40,422 nt of DNA from Marinobacter manganoxydans MnI7-9 (GTDB lineage Bacteria; Pseudomonadota; Gammaproteobacteria; Pseudomonadales; Oleiphilaceae), in assembly GCF_000235625.1 (NCBI RefSeq), contig NZ_AGTR01000031.1, positions 1 to 40,422 on the forward strand, given 5' to 3'. The position numbers and the translations under genes were made by a program. Each line of letters starts with the position of its first letter. Positions within the stretch are counted from its first letter, which is position 1. The notes beneath the pieces are model-generated. The model was not told where the DNA came from. It was given only the letters and a program-made list of their open reading frames with translations, and did no database searches. Positions 26,355 through 34,540 of this stretch are shown here, piece by piece.

Positions 26355-29300
26355 ATGGTCGATTATTTTCTTGATCGGAAGTCCATCAGCTGGATGGTCA
26401 CGCTGTTGCTTGGGGTTGGGGGCATGTTCGCGTTTCTGGGTCTTGGCCAGCTTGAATTCCCGGAGTTCACGTTACGTTCCGCCTTGGTGACCACCCAATA
26501 TCCCGGAGCAACGCCTCTTGAAGTCGAGGAGGAGGTTACGCTGCCTCTGGAAAAAGCGATCCAGCAGATGCCGGGCATCGATGACATTACTTCGGTGAAC
26601 TCGGACGGCTTGTCGCAGATTACTGTCCAACTCAAGAAGACGGTCAGAGAAGGGGAGTTAGACCAGTATTGGGATATCCTTCGGCGAAAGATTAATGATG
26701 CCCAGCCTGGTCTGCCACCAGGCGTGAACACGTCCATCGTGAACGATGACTTTGGCGATGTCTTCGGCCTGCTGCTCACGTTGCGTGGTGACGGCTACTC
26801 GCTGAAAGATCTTGGTGACCATGCGGATCTCATTCAGCGAGAACTGCGATTGTTGGAGGGCGTCGCAAAAGTCAGTATCGGTGGTCGTGTCGACGAGCAG
26901 ATGATCGTGTCACTGGACCGTGACCGTATGCGTGCTCTTGGCATCTCGCCAGAATACCTGGCAAGCCTTCTGAATGCGCAGAATACGGTGGGCAACGCTG
27001 GCCACCTGCGCAGTGAAGGGCTGTCGTTATCCGTTCAGCCAACCGGTCAGCTTGATTCCGTTCAGGCACTTGAGCAACTGGCAGTTGGAAGCGCTGATTC
27101 GGGTATTATCCGGCTCAGCGATCTGGCCGAAGTTCGCAGGGTGACCAATGACTCACCCGCCTTGCTTTACCACTCTGACGGATTGCCTGCTTTGACCATC
27201 GGCGTGTCATTTGCAGAGGGCACCAACGTTGTTGATGTAGGTGAGAGTCTCAATGAGGCTTTGAAACGCCTGGAAAAACAGCAACCCATCGGCATGACAC
27301 TGAACACAGTGTATAACCAGCCTGAAGTAGTCGAGGAGGCAGTATCTGCTTTTCTCATGAACCTTGCTCAGGCGGTGGGCATTGTCATTATTGTGCTTTT
27401 GCTGTTCATGGGGCTGCGAAGTGGCCTGCTCATGGGGCTGATCCTGCTGATTACCATCATGGGTACATTCGTGCTTATGGCAATACACGGTATTCAGCTC
27501 CAGAAGATTTCATTGGGTGCGCTGATCATTGCGCTGGGGATGCTGGTCGATAATGCCATCGTCGTCACCGAGGGCATGATGATTGGCCTTTCCAAGGGCA
27601 AGTCCAAAAGGCAGGCAGCCAAAGAAGTGGTCTCGCAGAACCGGTACCCGCTGCTCGGCGCTACCGTGATTGCCATTACGGCCTTTGCTCCTATCGGCCT
27701 TTCACCAGACACCACCGGAGAATTCATTGGCTCCCTGTTCTGGGTTCTGTGCTACTCGCTTTTCCTGAGCTGGCTGACGGCACTCACTCTGACCCCGTTT
27801 TTCTTTGATATGTTCTATCCCGACAAGCTCGAGAGTGTCGGGCAGTCATCCGATAACGACCCCTATAAGGGAATTGTTTTCGTCGTCTTCCGCCGCCTGC
27901 TGACCTACGCGATTCATTATCGCTTCGTGACATTAACACTTGCGATCGCGCTTCTGGCTGGGGTTCTATCGTTCTCGGGACAGGTTAAGAATGCTTTCTT
28001 CCCGAATGCCACAACGCCACTCTTCTTTGTTGACCTTTGGTTGCCCGAGGGCGCCGACATCTTGCAAACCGAAGAGACCGTAAAGCGGCTGGAATCGCGC
28101 GTGAATGACATGGACCAGGTCGTTCAGGTGACCAGTGTCACCGGTGGCGGAGCCCAGCGTTTTACGTTGACGTATTCACCGGAGCAGCGATACGCCAGTT
28201 TTGGCCAATTGATCGTAGAGACCCGGGATAAGGCGTCGAGAGAGGCCCGTATGGAGGAAGTCATTGAGCAACTGCGTACAGACTTCCCGAACGTGCATTA
28301 CAAAGTGCAGGCTTTGCAGGTGGGGCCCTCAGCCAAAGCCAGTCTTGAAGCTCGTATCTTTGGAGAAGATCCCGAAGAACTCCGGAAAATCGGTGTGCGC
28401 GTGCAGGCAATTTTTGAAAATGAACCTCTGGCCGACAGCGTGCGCTTGTCCTGGGGTAACCGGGAAGCCGTGATCGTACCGGAGTTCCTCGAAGAACAGG
28501 CCCGGCGCCTTGGCGTATCTCGCGAATCACTGCACCAGGCGTTGTTGCTGAATAATCAGGGGCAGCAGGTTGGAGTGTACCGTGAGGGGAGCGACCTCAT
28601 TCCGATCATTATGCGGTCAAGAGAGGAGCAGCGTTTTGACATCGAAAACCTTACCTCGATCAATGTCTGGAGTGAAGAGCAGGGCCGCTATGTCAGCGCG
28701 GGCAACGTCATCAATGCCATCAATACGGAACTGCGGGATCCGTTGATAAAACGCAGAAACAGGGAGCGGATGTTGGCGGTTTATGCCGAACCCATGCCTT
28801 TGTCGGGGGAGACGGCGGCGAGTGTGCTGGAGAGGATCCGCCCGCAGGTCGACGCGCTGGAGCTTCCCCACGGCTATTCGATTGAGTGGGGTGGAGAGTA
28901 CGAGACCTCATCCGAAGCTCAGACTTCGCTTTTCTCCTCGCTGCCTCTTGGACTGCTGGGGATGTTCATTATTTCGATGCTGTTGTTCGGTAGCTTCCGA
29001 CAGGCTCTGTCTATCTGGATGATTGTTCCTCTCATGATGATTGGAATCATTGGTGGACTGGTATTGCTCGGCGCGCCTTTTACATTCATGGCGCTGCTCG
29101 GGACTCTGAGTCTGATCGGTATGGTACTGAAGAATGCCATTGTGCTGGTTGAGGAGATCAATATTCAGTTAGAACAGCAGGATGATGCATTCACTGCGGT
29201 GGTTGAGGCCGCGGTAAGCCGGGTACGACCTGTGCTTATGGCGGCCGTAACCACCATGTTGGGAATGATTCCTCTGTTCAGCGATGCCTTCTTCGCGAGC

Positions 29301-29405
29301 ATGGCGGTGGTTATCGTGTTCGGTTTGGGTGTTGCAACGGTATTGACGTTAGTGGTGCTGCCAGTGGTGTACTGCACGTTAATGAGAATTTCTTATCATC
29401 AATAA
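26355..29405 (+). CDS. RND-family efflux transporter, AcrB/D/F-like, without its own outer-membrane gene
   Basis: This 1016-residue inner-membrane pump has twelve helices and two periplasmic loops. Helix 4 reads ALGMLVDNAIVVTEGMM, with one Asp followed by Asn where AcrB-type pumps have two Asp; this is usual in the TriC/VmeX-like branch. Helix 10 reads LIGMVLKNAIVLVEEINIQL with the expected Lys. No outer-membrane factor follows, so it must use a channel encoded elsewhere, such as a TolC homologue or the OprN-like protein at 21554. Substrates are not predictable. Confidence 0.9.
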   Translation: MVDYFLDRKSISWMVTLLLGVGGMFAFLGLGQLEFPEFTLRSALVTTQYPGATPLEVEEEVTLPLEKAIQQMPGIDDITSVNSDGLSQITVQLKKTVREGELDQYWDILRRKINDAQPGLPPGVNTSIVNDDFGDVFGLLLTLRGDGYSLKDLGDHADLIQRELRLLEGVAKVSIGGRVDEQMIVSLDRDRMRALGISPEYLASLLNAQNTVGNAGHLRSEGLSLSVQPTGQLDSVQALEQLAVGSADSGIIRLSDLAEVRRVTNDSPALLYHSDGLPALTIGVSFAEGTNVVDVGESLNEALKRLEKQQPIGMTLNTVYNQPEVVEEAVSAFLMNLAQAVGIVIIVLLLFMGLRSGLLMGLILLITIMGTFVLMAIHGIQLQKISLGALIIALGMLVDNAIVVTEGMMIGLSKGKSKRQAAKEVVSQNRYPLLGATVIAITAFAPIGLSPDTTGEFIGSLFWVLCYSLFLSWLTALTLTPFFFDMFYPDKLESVGQSSDNDPYKGIVFVVFRRLLTYAIHYRFVTLTLAIALLAGVLSFSGQVKNAFFPNATTPLFFVDLWLPEGADILQTEETVKRLESRVNDMDQVVQVTSVTGGGAQRFTLTYSPEQRYASFGQLIVETRDKASREARMEEVIEQLRTDFPNVHYKVQALQVGPSAKASLEARIFGEDPEELRKIGVRVQAIFENEPLADSVRLSWGNREAVIVPEFLEEQARRLGVSRESLHQALLLNNQGQQVGVYREGSDLIPIIMRSREEQRFDIENLTSINVWSEEQGRYVSAGNVINAINTELRDPLIKRRNRERMLAVYAEPMPLSGETAASVLERIRPQVDALELPHGYSIEWGGEYETSSEAQTSLFSSLPLGLLGMFIISMLLFGSFRQALSIWMIVPLMMIGIIGGLVLLGAPFTFMALLGTLSLIGMVLKNAIVLVEEINIQLEQQDDAFTAVVEAAVSRVRPVLMAAVTTMLGMIPLFSDAFFASMAVVIVFGLGVATVLTLVVLPVVYCTLMRISYHQ

Positions 29406-29420
29406 CGCACCCGCTGTTTT

Positions 29421-30374
29421 TCAGGCGTCTTTTTTTCCTCCGGACAAGCGATCCGGAGGAAAAAAGCCTCCGGCAATCATTGCATTCATCAGTTCGCCTA
29501 CTTTTGCACGCAGGTCATCCCTCAACAACCTCATTGCCGGCGTTATTGACTGTCGGGTAGGACAAATCAGCCACAGCTCGGATACCGGCGGCGCATAGTC
29601 CGGCATGATTGTGGTGACACGGCCTGCAAGCAGATCATCCGACATATCAAGACACGATTTTATCGCAAGACCGCGACCAGCGACGCACCACCGGCGAACC
29701 AGATCGCCATCGTTTGAGGCGCGATCGCCCGTCATTTTGACTCGATATTCCTCGTCTCCCCGTTTGAACGTCCAGAGGTCAAATGGGATGTCCTGCAACT
29801 GATAGAACAGTCCGTTGTGGTTCTCAAGGTCATCAGGATGAATGGGGCGACCATGACGCGAAAGGTAATCAGGAGATGCGCAAAGCAGGCGCGGCACATC
29901 GCAAATTTTGAAGCCATACAGGTTGGTGTCACTGGGCGCGCCGTAGCGAAGCGCCATGTCGACCGAATCCCGGTAAAAGTCCACGTTGGTGTCAGTAATC
30001 TGAACTCTGAGATTCAAACCTGGATGCGTTGCCATCAATTCGTCGATCCAGGGCACAACGCGGTTACGACCAAGATCGGATGAAACCGAAAGCCGGATTT
30101 CGCCTGTTACAGAGTCAACTTCAGATCGAAGGTTCTGTTGCGCCTGGCTCAACAAGTCAATCGCTTGTTTGCAGTGAGGCAAGTATTTCTCGCCGGCGGC
30201 AGATAACCGCAACCTTCGCGTGGAGCGTACGAATAACTCTACACCCAGCTCCTGTTCTACGCGCTTTACTGCGGCGCTGGCTGTGGCAGCTCGCATATCA
30301 AGGCTGGTGGCGGCAGCGGTAATGTTGCGGAATTCAGCGACCCTCAAAACCACGATCAGATCATCAAGACTCAT
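29421..30374 (-). CDS. LysR-family transcriptional regulator
   Basis: This 317-residue regulator has an N-terminal helix-turn-helix (FRNITAAATSLDMRAATASA, residues about 14-33) and a CrgA-like effector domain (EIRLSVSSDLGRNRVVPWID, VDMALRYGAPSDTNLYGF). ATG 30374 is the first ATG in the frame; an upstream TTG would add ten residues. It is divergent from the MDR gene at 30477, which it probably regulates, and convergent with the RND pump. Its last codons lie in a long palindrome. Confidence 0.88.
   Translation of the reverse strand: MSLDDLIVVLRVAEFRNITAAATSLDMRAATASAAVKRVEQELGVELFVRSTRRLRLSAAGEKYLPHCKQAIDLLSQAQQNLRSEVDSVTGEIRLSVSSDLGRNRVVPWIDELMATHPGLNLRVQITDTNVDFYRDSVDMALRYGAPSDTNLYGFKICDVPRLLCASPDYLSRHGRPIHPDDLENHNGLFYQLQDIPFDLWTFKRGDEEYRVKMTGDRASNDGDLVRRWCVAGRGLAIKSCLDMSDDLLAGRVTTIMPDYAPPVSELWLICPTRQSITPAMRLLRDDLRAKVGELMNAMIAGGFFPPDRLSGGKKDA
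29431..29465. terminator. Perfect 14-base inverted repeat at the convergent ends of the pump and lysR genes
   Basis: Arms TTTTTTCCTCCGGA (29431-29444) and TCCGGAGGAAAAAA (29452-29465) enclose a 7-base loop, inside the last codons of lysR and 26 bases after the RND stop. The T-run is part of the stem instead of a tail, so it is an unusual terminator and may act mainly as a transcript-end stabiliser. Confidence 0.6.
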
Positions 30375-30476
30375 TTTCAAAAATTCTTTGAATATGTTTA
30401 ACAAATTTTCCCGTTTATCCGAGTGTAAACGGCGACCATACTGTGCGCTACTCGAAAGTCATTGCGGAGACAGATA

Positions 30477-31517
30477 ATGAAAGCTGTTGGATATCGGGAA
30501 TCTCTTCCTATCGAAAACCCTGATGCGCTGCAAAATGTTGAGATGGAACGTCCCGTCGCAAAAGGCCGGGACCTGCTGGTCAGAGTCAAAGCCATCGGCA
30601 TGAACCCTGTTGACTTCAAGGTACGCCAGCGGGCGGAGCCGGAACCAGGCCAGATCAAAGTACTTGGATGGGATGCCGTTGGAGAGGTAGTGGCAACAGG
30701 CGAGGGCGCTTCACTCTTCAAAGAAGGTGACACCGTATTTTATGCCGGTGACGTTACCCGTCAGGGCAGCAACGCCGAATACCAGGTTGTCGATGAGCGT
30801 CTGGTTGGTCGGAAGCCTGCCAGCCTGTCCGACGCCGATGCTGCAGCGTTGCCCCTGACCACGATAACAGCATGGGAAATGCTGTTTGACCACCTGCAAC
30901 TTGAGCGACAGTTGGCTGGGTCCATCACTCCAAGCGACGACGTGGTCCTTGTGATTGGCGCCGCAGGAGGCGTGGGTTCAATTCTAGTTCAATTGATCAA
31001 ACAGCTAACAGGCGCGAAAGTACTCGCTACGGCATCTCGCCCGGAATCGAAGGCCTGGGTTGAATCATTGGGTGCGGATTTTGTTCTGAATCACCGTGAA
31101 CCCTTGCAGCCCCAGATCGAAACACTGGTGTCTGCTGGCAAAATTGGTTCTGTAACCCATGTGGCCAGTCTTAACGCCACAGATCAATACTTCGACGATT
31201 ATGTGGCGGTGCTTAGGCCGTTTGGAAAGATTGCCATGATCGACGATCCCGCAAGTCTGGACGTAATGAAAATCAAGCCGAAGAGTCTGTCATTACACAT
31301 TGAATTCATGTTCGCCCGCTCAATGCACCAGGCGGATGATATGCAGGTTCAGCACGACTTGTTGAATGAGGTCTCACGGCTTGTAGATCAAGGCTTCATC
31401 CGCACAACTGCAGGGAAGCACCTCGGAGCGATCAACGCCGAGAATCTACGTGCCGCACACGCCGAACTGGAATCAGGAACCGCCGTTGGCAAGATTGTGC
31501 TGGAGGGTTTTGCCTGA
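30477..31517 (+). CDS. MDR-superfamily zinc-type alcohol dehydrogenase / quinone reductase-like protein
   Basis: This 346-residue oxidoreductase has a GroES-like domain (VKAIGMNPVDFKVRQRAEPE, LGWDAVGEVVATGEGASLFK) and a Rossmann domain with IGAAGGVGSILVQLIKQLTG. It resembles the zinc-binding alcohol dehydrogenase family 1 group, which lacks the classic catalytic zinc ligands and acts on quinones or enones with NADPH. GGAGA stands about 8 bases before ATG 30477. It is divergent from a LysR gene, repeating the arrangement at 7219-9355. The two MDR proteins are only distantly alike. Confidence 0.88.
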   Translation: MKAVGYRESLPIENPDALQNVEMERPVAKGRDLLVRVKAIGMNPVDFKVRQRAEPEPGQIKVLGWDAVGEVVATGEGASLFKEGDTVFYAGDVTRQGSNAEYQVVDERLVGRKPASLSDADAAALPLTTITAWEMLFDHLQLERQLAGSITPSDDVVLVIGAAGGVGSILVQLIKQLTGAKVLATASRPESKAWVESLGADFVLNHREPLQPQIETLVSAGKIGSVTHVASLNATDQYFDDYVAVLRPFGKIAMIDDPASLDVMKIKPKSLSLHIEFMFARSMHQADDMQVQHDLLNEVSRLVDQGFIRTTAGKHLGAINAENLRAAHAELESGTAVGKIVLEGFA

Positions 31518-31606
31518 CGTAAATTCCAACTCACCGGCTCGTATAACAAACCATGCGTTCCGATCACGGAACTACCCCGATAGACATGGCATACCAGAGC
31601 CGGCCG

Positions 31607-32296
31607 TCAGCTTGCTTTTTCAGTTTGGCTCCACTGCTTGGGTGACAGGCCATACAGGCGTTTGAACTCCCGGCTGAACTGAGACGAGCTCAGGTAACCC
31701 ACGTCCATGGCGGCAACGCTGACGTTTTGGCCTTCAGCAATTTTCATCGCGGCCTTGTTGAGCCGCATGGATTTCAGAAACTGAATGGGCGACATGTTTG
31801 TCGCCTGTTTGAATTTGCGATGGAACACCGCCCGGCTCATGCCAGCCTGATCAGCCAGGTCTTCAATTGTGACAGTTTTGTCCAGGTTGGATGACAGGAA
31901 CTCAATCGAGCGGGCGATTTCGTTCCCAACACCAAATGCGTTTCTGAATGAATGGCCGGCTTCACCTTTCAGTAATTCGTAGTAGAACTCATGCAAACGG
32001 CTCTTCCCGAGAATTGATAGATCGACCGGGTTTTCATCGAGCTGCAGAAGGCGATAGAGGGCATCCGCAAACCCCTGGTTCCAGCGGGCTGTGGATAACC
32101 CCTGTGGCCGGGAGCTGTTTCTGGCGGGGCGCAGGGGGCCGGAAGGCGGCTTAGCCCAGGCGTTATTGCCTAACCTGAATGTTCGCTTTGCGACCGGACG
32201 GCGAAAGTCTAGCTGCATCCTTACCGCGATCAACTGATGCATATTCTTGGTACGCTGTAGTGCTTTCGGTGAGCGAATCACCGATTCAGTACTCAT
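31607..32296 (-). pseudogene. AraC-family regulator, 5'-truncated
   Basis: The frame below about 32085 encodes the end of an AraC_N sensor domain (YRLLQLDENPVDLSILGKSR) and a complete double helix-turn-helix (IEDLADQAGMSRAVFHRKFK, VGYLSSSQFSREFKRLYGLS), closely like the regulator at 12555. Upstream of this, residues 1-70 of the open frame look random (Arg/Pro-rich) and do not resemble an AraC_N domain, so about 130 residues have been lost. The junction near 32085 coincides with the edge of the HigBA/recombinase island. It may once have regulated the adjacent MDR gene. Confidence 0.72.
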
Positions 32297-32315
32297 GAAA
32301 AGTGAAAACGCATTT

Positions 32316-32335
32316 CACGTTTAACGTGTAACGTG
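32316..32335 (+). promoter_or_regulatory. Probable HigA operator in the higBA promoter
   Basis: CACGTTTAACGTG (32316-32328) is a near-perfect palindrome, and its half-site AACGTG repeats at 32330-32335, ending 15 bases before the higB ATG. Palindromes overlapping the promoter are normal for autoregulated toxin-antitoxin operons. Confidence 0.6.
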
Positions 32336-32350
32336 ATAAAGTGAGCAGCT

Positions 32351-32629
32351 ATGATCAAGAGCTTTAAGTGCAAGCGCACTCAGAAGCTGGTTGAAACCGG
32401 TCGGACTCGACGTTTCAGTGCGATTCAAAGACCGGCAGAGCGGAAACTGCAACAGCTTCTAAGTGCTGAAGCTCTCAAGGATCTGAAGTCGCCGCCCGGG
32501 AACAGACTAGAGCAGCTTTCTGGAGACAGAGAGGGGCAATACAGTATCCGGATCAATGACCAGTGGCGAGTGTGTTTCCGCTGGACAGACGAAGGGGCGG
32601 AAGATGTCGAGATTGTTGATTATCACTGA
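32351..32629 (+). CDS. higB: HigB-type toxin (RelE/ParE superfamily)
   Basis: This 92-residue basic protein has the HigB pattern: [20 protein letters not shown] at the start, [20 protein letters not shown] in the middle and VCFRW...VEIVDYH at the end. The family cleaves mRNA on the ribosome. The toxin precedes the antitoxin, as in higBA loci and unlike most other modules. A palindromic operator lies just upstream. The catalytic Arg, Lys and His positions are preserved as far as can be judged by eye. Confidence 0.9.
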   Translation: MIKSFKCKRTQKLVETGRTRRFSAIQRPAERKLQQLLSAEALKDLKSPPGNRLEQLSGDREGQYSIRINDQWRVCFRWTDEGAEDVEIVDYH

Positions 32630-32641
32630 GGAGGTCGCGCA

Positions 32642-32956
32642 ATGGTTACTGTAGGTATGCGCCCTATCCATCCAGGAGAGATTTTACTTGAGGATTACCT
32701 TAAGCCTCTTGGCATGAGTGTGAATGCGCTTTCAAAAGAACTTTATGTTCCTGCACAGCGCCTGAACGAAATTGTTCGCGAGCGTCGTGGTGTGACCGCG
32801 GATACGGCCATGCGTTTGGCTCGTTACTTTGGGACTACTGAGCAGTTTTGGCTCAATCTGCAGACCGATTACGATCTGCGCCGAGCCCGTGCGGAGAAAT
32901 CCGATCAAATCAATAAACTGATTACGCCTCGCAAGCCTGATCATGAGGCTGCCTGA
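32642..32956 (+). CDS. higA: HigA-type antitoxin (XRE helix-turn-helix)
   Basis: This 104-residue antitoxin starts with the family signature MRPIHPGEILLEDYLKPLGM and has an XRE helix-turn-helix (SVNALSKELYVPAQRLNEIV), followed by FGTTEQFWLNLQTDYDLRRA. It neutralises HigB and represses the operon. A strong GAGGAGG ribosome binding site in the 12-base gap after higB ensures high antitoxin synthesis. Confidence 0.92.
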   Translation: MVTVGMRPIHPGEILLEDYLKPLGMSVNALSKELYVPAQRLNEIVRERRGVTADTAMRLARYFGTTEQFWLNLQTDYDLRRARAEKSDQINKLITPRKPDHEAA

Positions 32957-33003
32957 GCTTCGCTCATCACCGTTCTAGTCTGTCTGCACGTAAGTCGCGA
33001 TCG

Positions 33004-33036
33004 CCGGAGTCCGTCCTTCGGGGCGGGCTTCTCCGG
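33004..33036. other. Strong hairpin with UUCG loop downstream of higA
   Basis: CCGGAG (33004-33009) pairs with CTCCGG (33031-33036), and CCGTCC (33011-33016) pairs with GGGCGG (33021-33026), closed by a TTCG loop. There is no T-run, so it may be an RNA-stabilising or weak terminating structure instead of a standard terminator. Confidence 0.5.
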
Positions 33037-33140
33037 GCTCGCTATTCAAGACCACGGTTAGCCTCACGACAGTCGCAGCAGCAGAAAACACTCTTCTGGA
33101 CCATACTTATAGGCCCTTCCCCTCCAAAGAGGGCTGCATC

Positions 33141-33755
33141 ATGACATTTCCCATCAGCAAAACTCCCTGGAATCAGGGAAAGCTCGTAGGCCAGAAACTA
33201 CCGCTCAAACTCGAACAAATATGGGCTATCCGCATTCGGTTGGAGATTGCAAATAACATCCGCGAGCTGGCGATGTTCAACATGGCGATTGATTGCAAAC
33301 TCCGGTCTTGCGATATGGTGAAGCTCCTGGTTCGAGATATTTCCAGAAACGGAGAGGTTTTGGATCGGGCGCAAGTCATTCAGCAGAAAACCAGTCAGCC
33401 TGTTCAGTTTGAGATAACCAAAAAAACGCGTGAATCGGTCGAAGCATGGATTGAGTCTCGCCACCTTTCGGGTATGGATTATCTGTGGCCGAGCCGAATC
33501 AGAAAGTTTGACCACATCACTACTCATCAATACGCCCGTATCGTCAAGAAGTGGATAACCAGCATTGGACTGGATCCTTCTGTCTATGCCACCCACTCAA
33601 TGAGACGGAGCAAAGCGACATTGATCTACAAGAAGACAAAAAACCTTCGAGCTGTACAGTTGCTACTGGGACACACAAATATGTCCAGTACCGTGAGATA
33701 CCTTGGTGTCGAGGTGGAGGATGCTCTGGAGATCGCTGAGAGCATTGAGATCTAA
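33141..33755 (+). CDS. Short tyrosine recombinase (phage integrase family)
   Basis: This 204-residue protein is a tyrosine recombinase catalytic domain without the usual N-terminal SAM-like arm. By position, the catalytic set is Arg 55 (DCKLRSCD), Lys 83 (QQKTSQP), His 152 and Arg 155 (THSMRRSK), His 178 (LLLGHTN) and Tyr 187 (VRYLG), so it looks active. A family of about 205-residue proteins starting in this way is common in proteobacteria, so it is probably not truncated. GAGGG precedes the ATG. With higBA it forms a small accessory island. Its target site is unknown. Confidence 0.88.
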   Translation: MTFPISKTPWNQGKLVGQKLPLKLEQIWAIRIRLEIANNIRELAMFNMAIDCKLRSCDMVKLLVRDISRNGEVLDRAQVIQQKTSQPVQFEITKKTRESVEAWIESRHLSGMDYLWPSRIRKFDHITTHQYARIVKKWITSIGLDPSVYATHSMRRSKATLIYKKTKNLRAVQLLLGHTNMSSTVRYLGVEVEDALEIAESIEI

Positions 33756-34054
33756 GTGCGTAACTTTTCTCCTTCGTCCCTGGATGCCGCAGACGCTGCC
33801 AGCTCCAGTCGATGATTACCGTCGGGTTTCGATCAGGCTCCTCCAATCCTAAATTAAAGCGAACTGGACTTACATCGGTCCACTATAAACTCCTGGCCTA
33901 TTTCCTCATGCGCAGTTTAAAGTTCAGCAAAATTACCATCGCTAAATAACAATTATATTTCAATTGTTCAATTCCATGACTTAGTTCATATTTGAGATTT
34001 GGAAGAACGTTCATGAACTAGAAAAGATTGGGATTCAAAATCTTTTACTTAATT
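33756..34054. other. 299-base AT-rich gap at the edge of the catabolic cluster
   Basis: No convincing gene is seen. Its right end contains the terminator of the minus-strand cluster. The recombinase stop codon lies at its left end; no direct repeats matching an attachment site were recognised. Confidence 0.5.
34022..34046 (-). terminator. Rho-independent terminator of the minus-strand catabolic cluster
   Basis: Arms AAAAGATT (34022-34029) and AATCTTTT (34039-34046) flank a 9-base loop, 9 bases beyond the stop of the lyase fragment. Read on the minus strand, the stem ends with a T-run. The stem is AT-rich and therefore weak. Confidence 0.55.
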
Positions 34055-34540
34055 CTATCCGAATATCCGCAAGTACCGTTTCAGTGAACTATCAAACCAT
34101 CTTTCTTCTGTGTACCGTCCAATTAATGATTTATAATGAAGTTCATTATCTGAAGGCGTACGGCCAGATAATTCCGACAACGCGTGATAGGTGGCAACAA
34201 TTGATGACTCAAAAGGTGAATGACCATTCAAGAGGAGCTTGATATTGAACCTTGAGTACATCTCTTCCGTGAGTGTATTTTTTCTACCGTAGTTAATTAG
34301 CATCTTTGGCTTACTGCTGGCTTTTGATATCAACTCCAACTGCTCGGGATCATTCACGCCAGCGAGACATATACCATCGACACCAACCTCAGAATACTGA
34401 AAGACTCTTTCTGCCACCGCCCCAATGTCTTCACCAGAAACGATCTGCGTTCTCGCGATTATGCCGAAACTATCAGAACGTCTGGCATCGAGCGCAGCGG
34501 ACAGTTTATCAATTTGCTCCTGGTCAGGCGCTAGCCACAA
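34055..34540 (-). pseudogene. Isocitrate lyase/PEP mutase-superfamily enzyme, C-terminal fragment
   Basis: The 161-residue frame starts directly after the TRAP permease stop and matches only the second half of the family. SAALDARRSDSFGIIARTQI (the RTD-like strand, here RTQ), VAERVFQYSEVGVDGICLAG and SKPKMLINYGRKNTLTEEMY resemble the methylisocitrate lyase / phosphonopyruvate hydrolase / oxaloacetase group of about 280-300 residues. The N-terminal half, with the Mg-binding and KKCGH-type loop, is absent. The ATG at 34540 lies inside the deletion junction. A deletion joining the permease end to the lyase middle is the simplest explanation. A complete short homologue is less likely. Confidence 0.6.

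Noticed and set aside
32090-32098. TGTGGATAA, a perfect DnaA-box match
   Set aside because: A single box without clustering or an AT-rich unwinding region; a chance match is likely.
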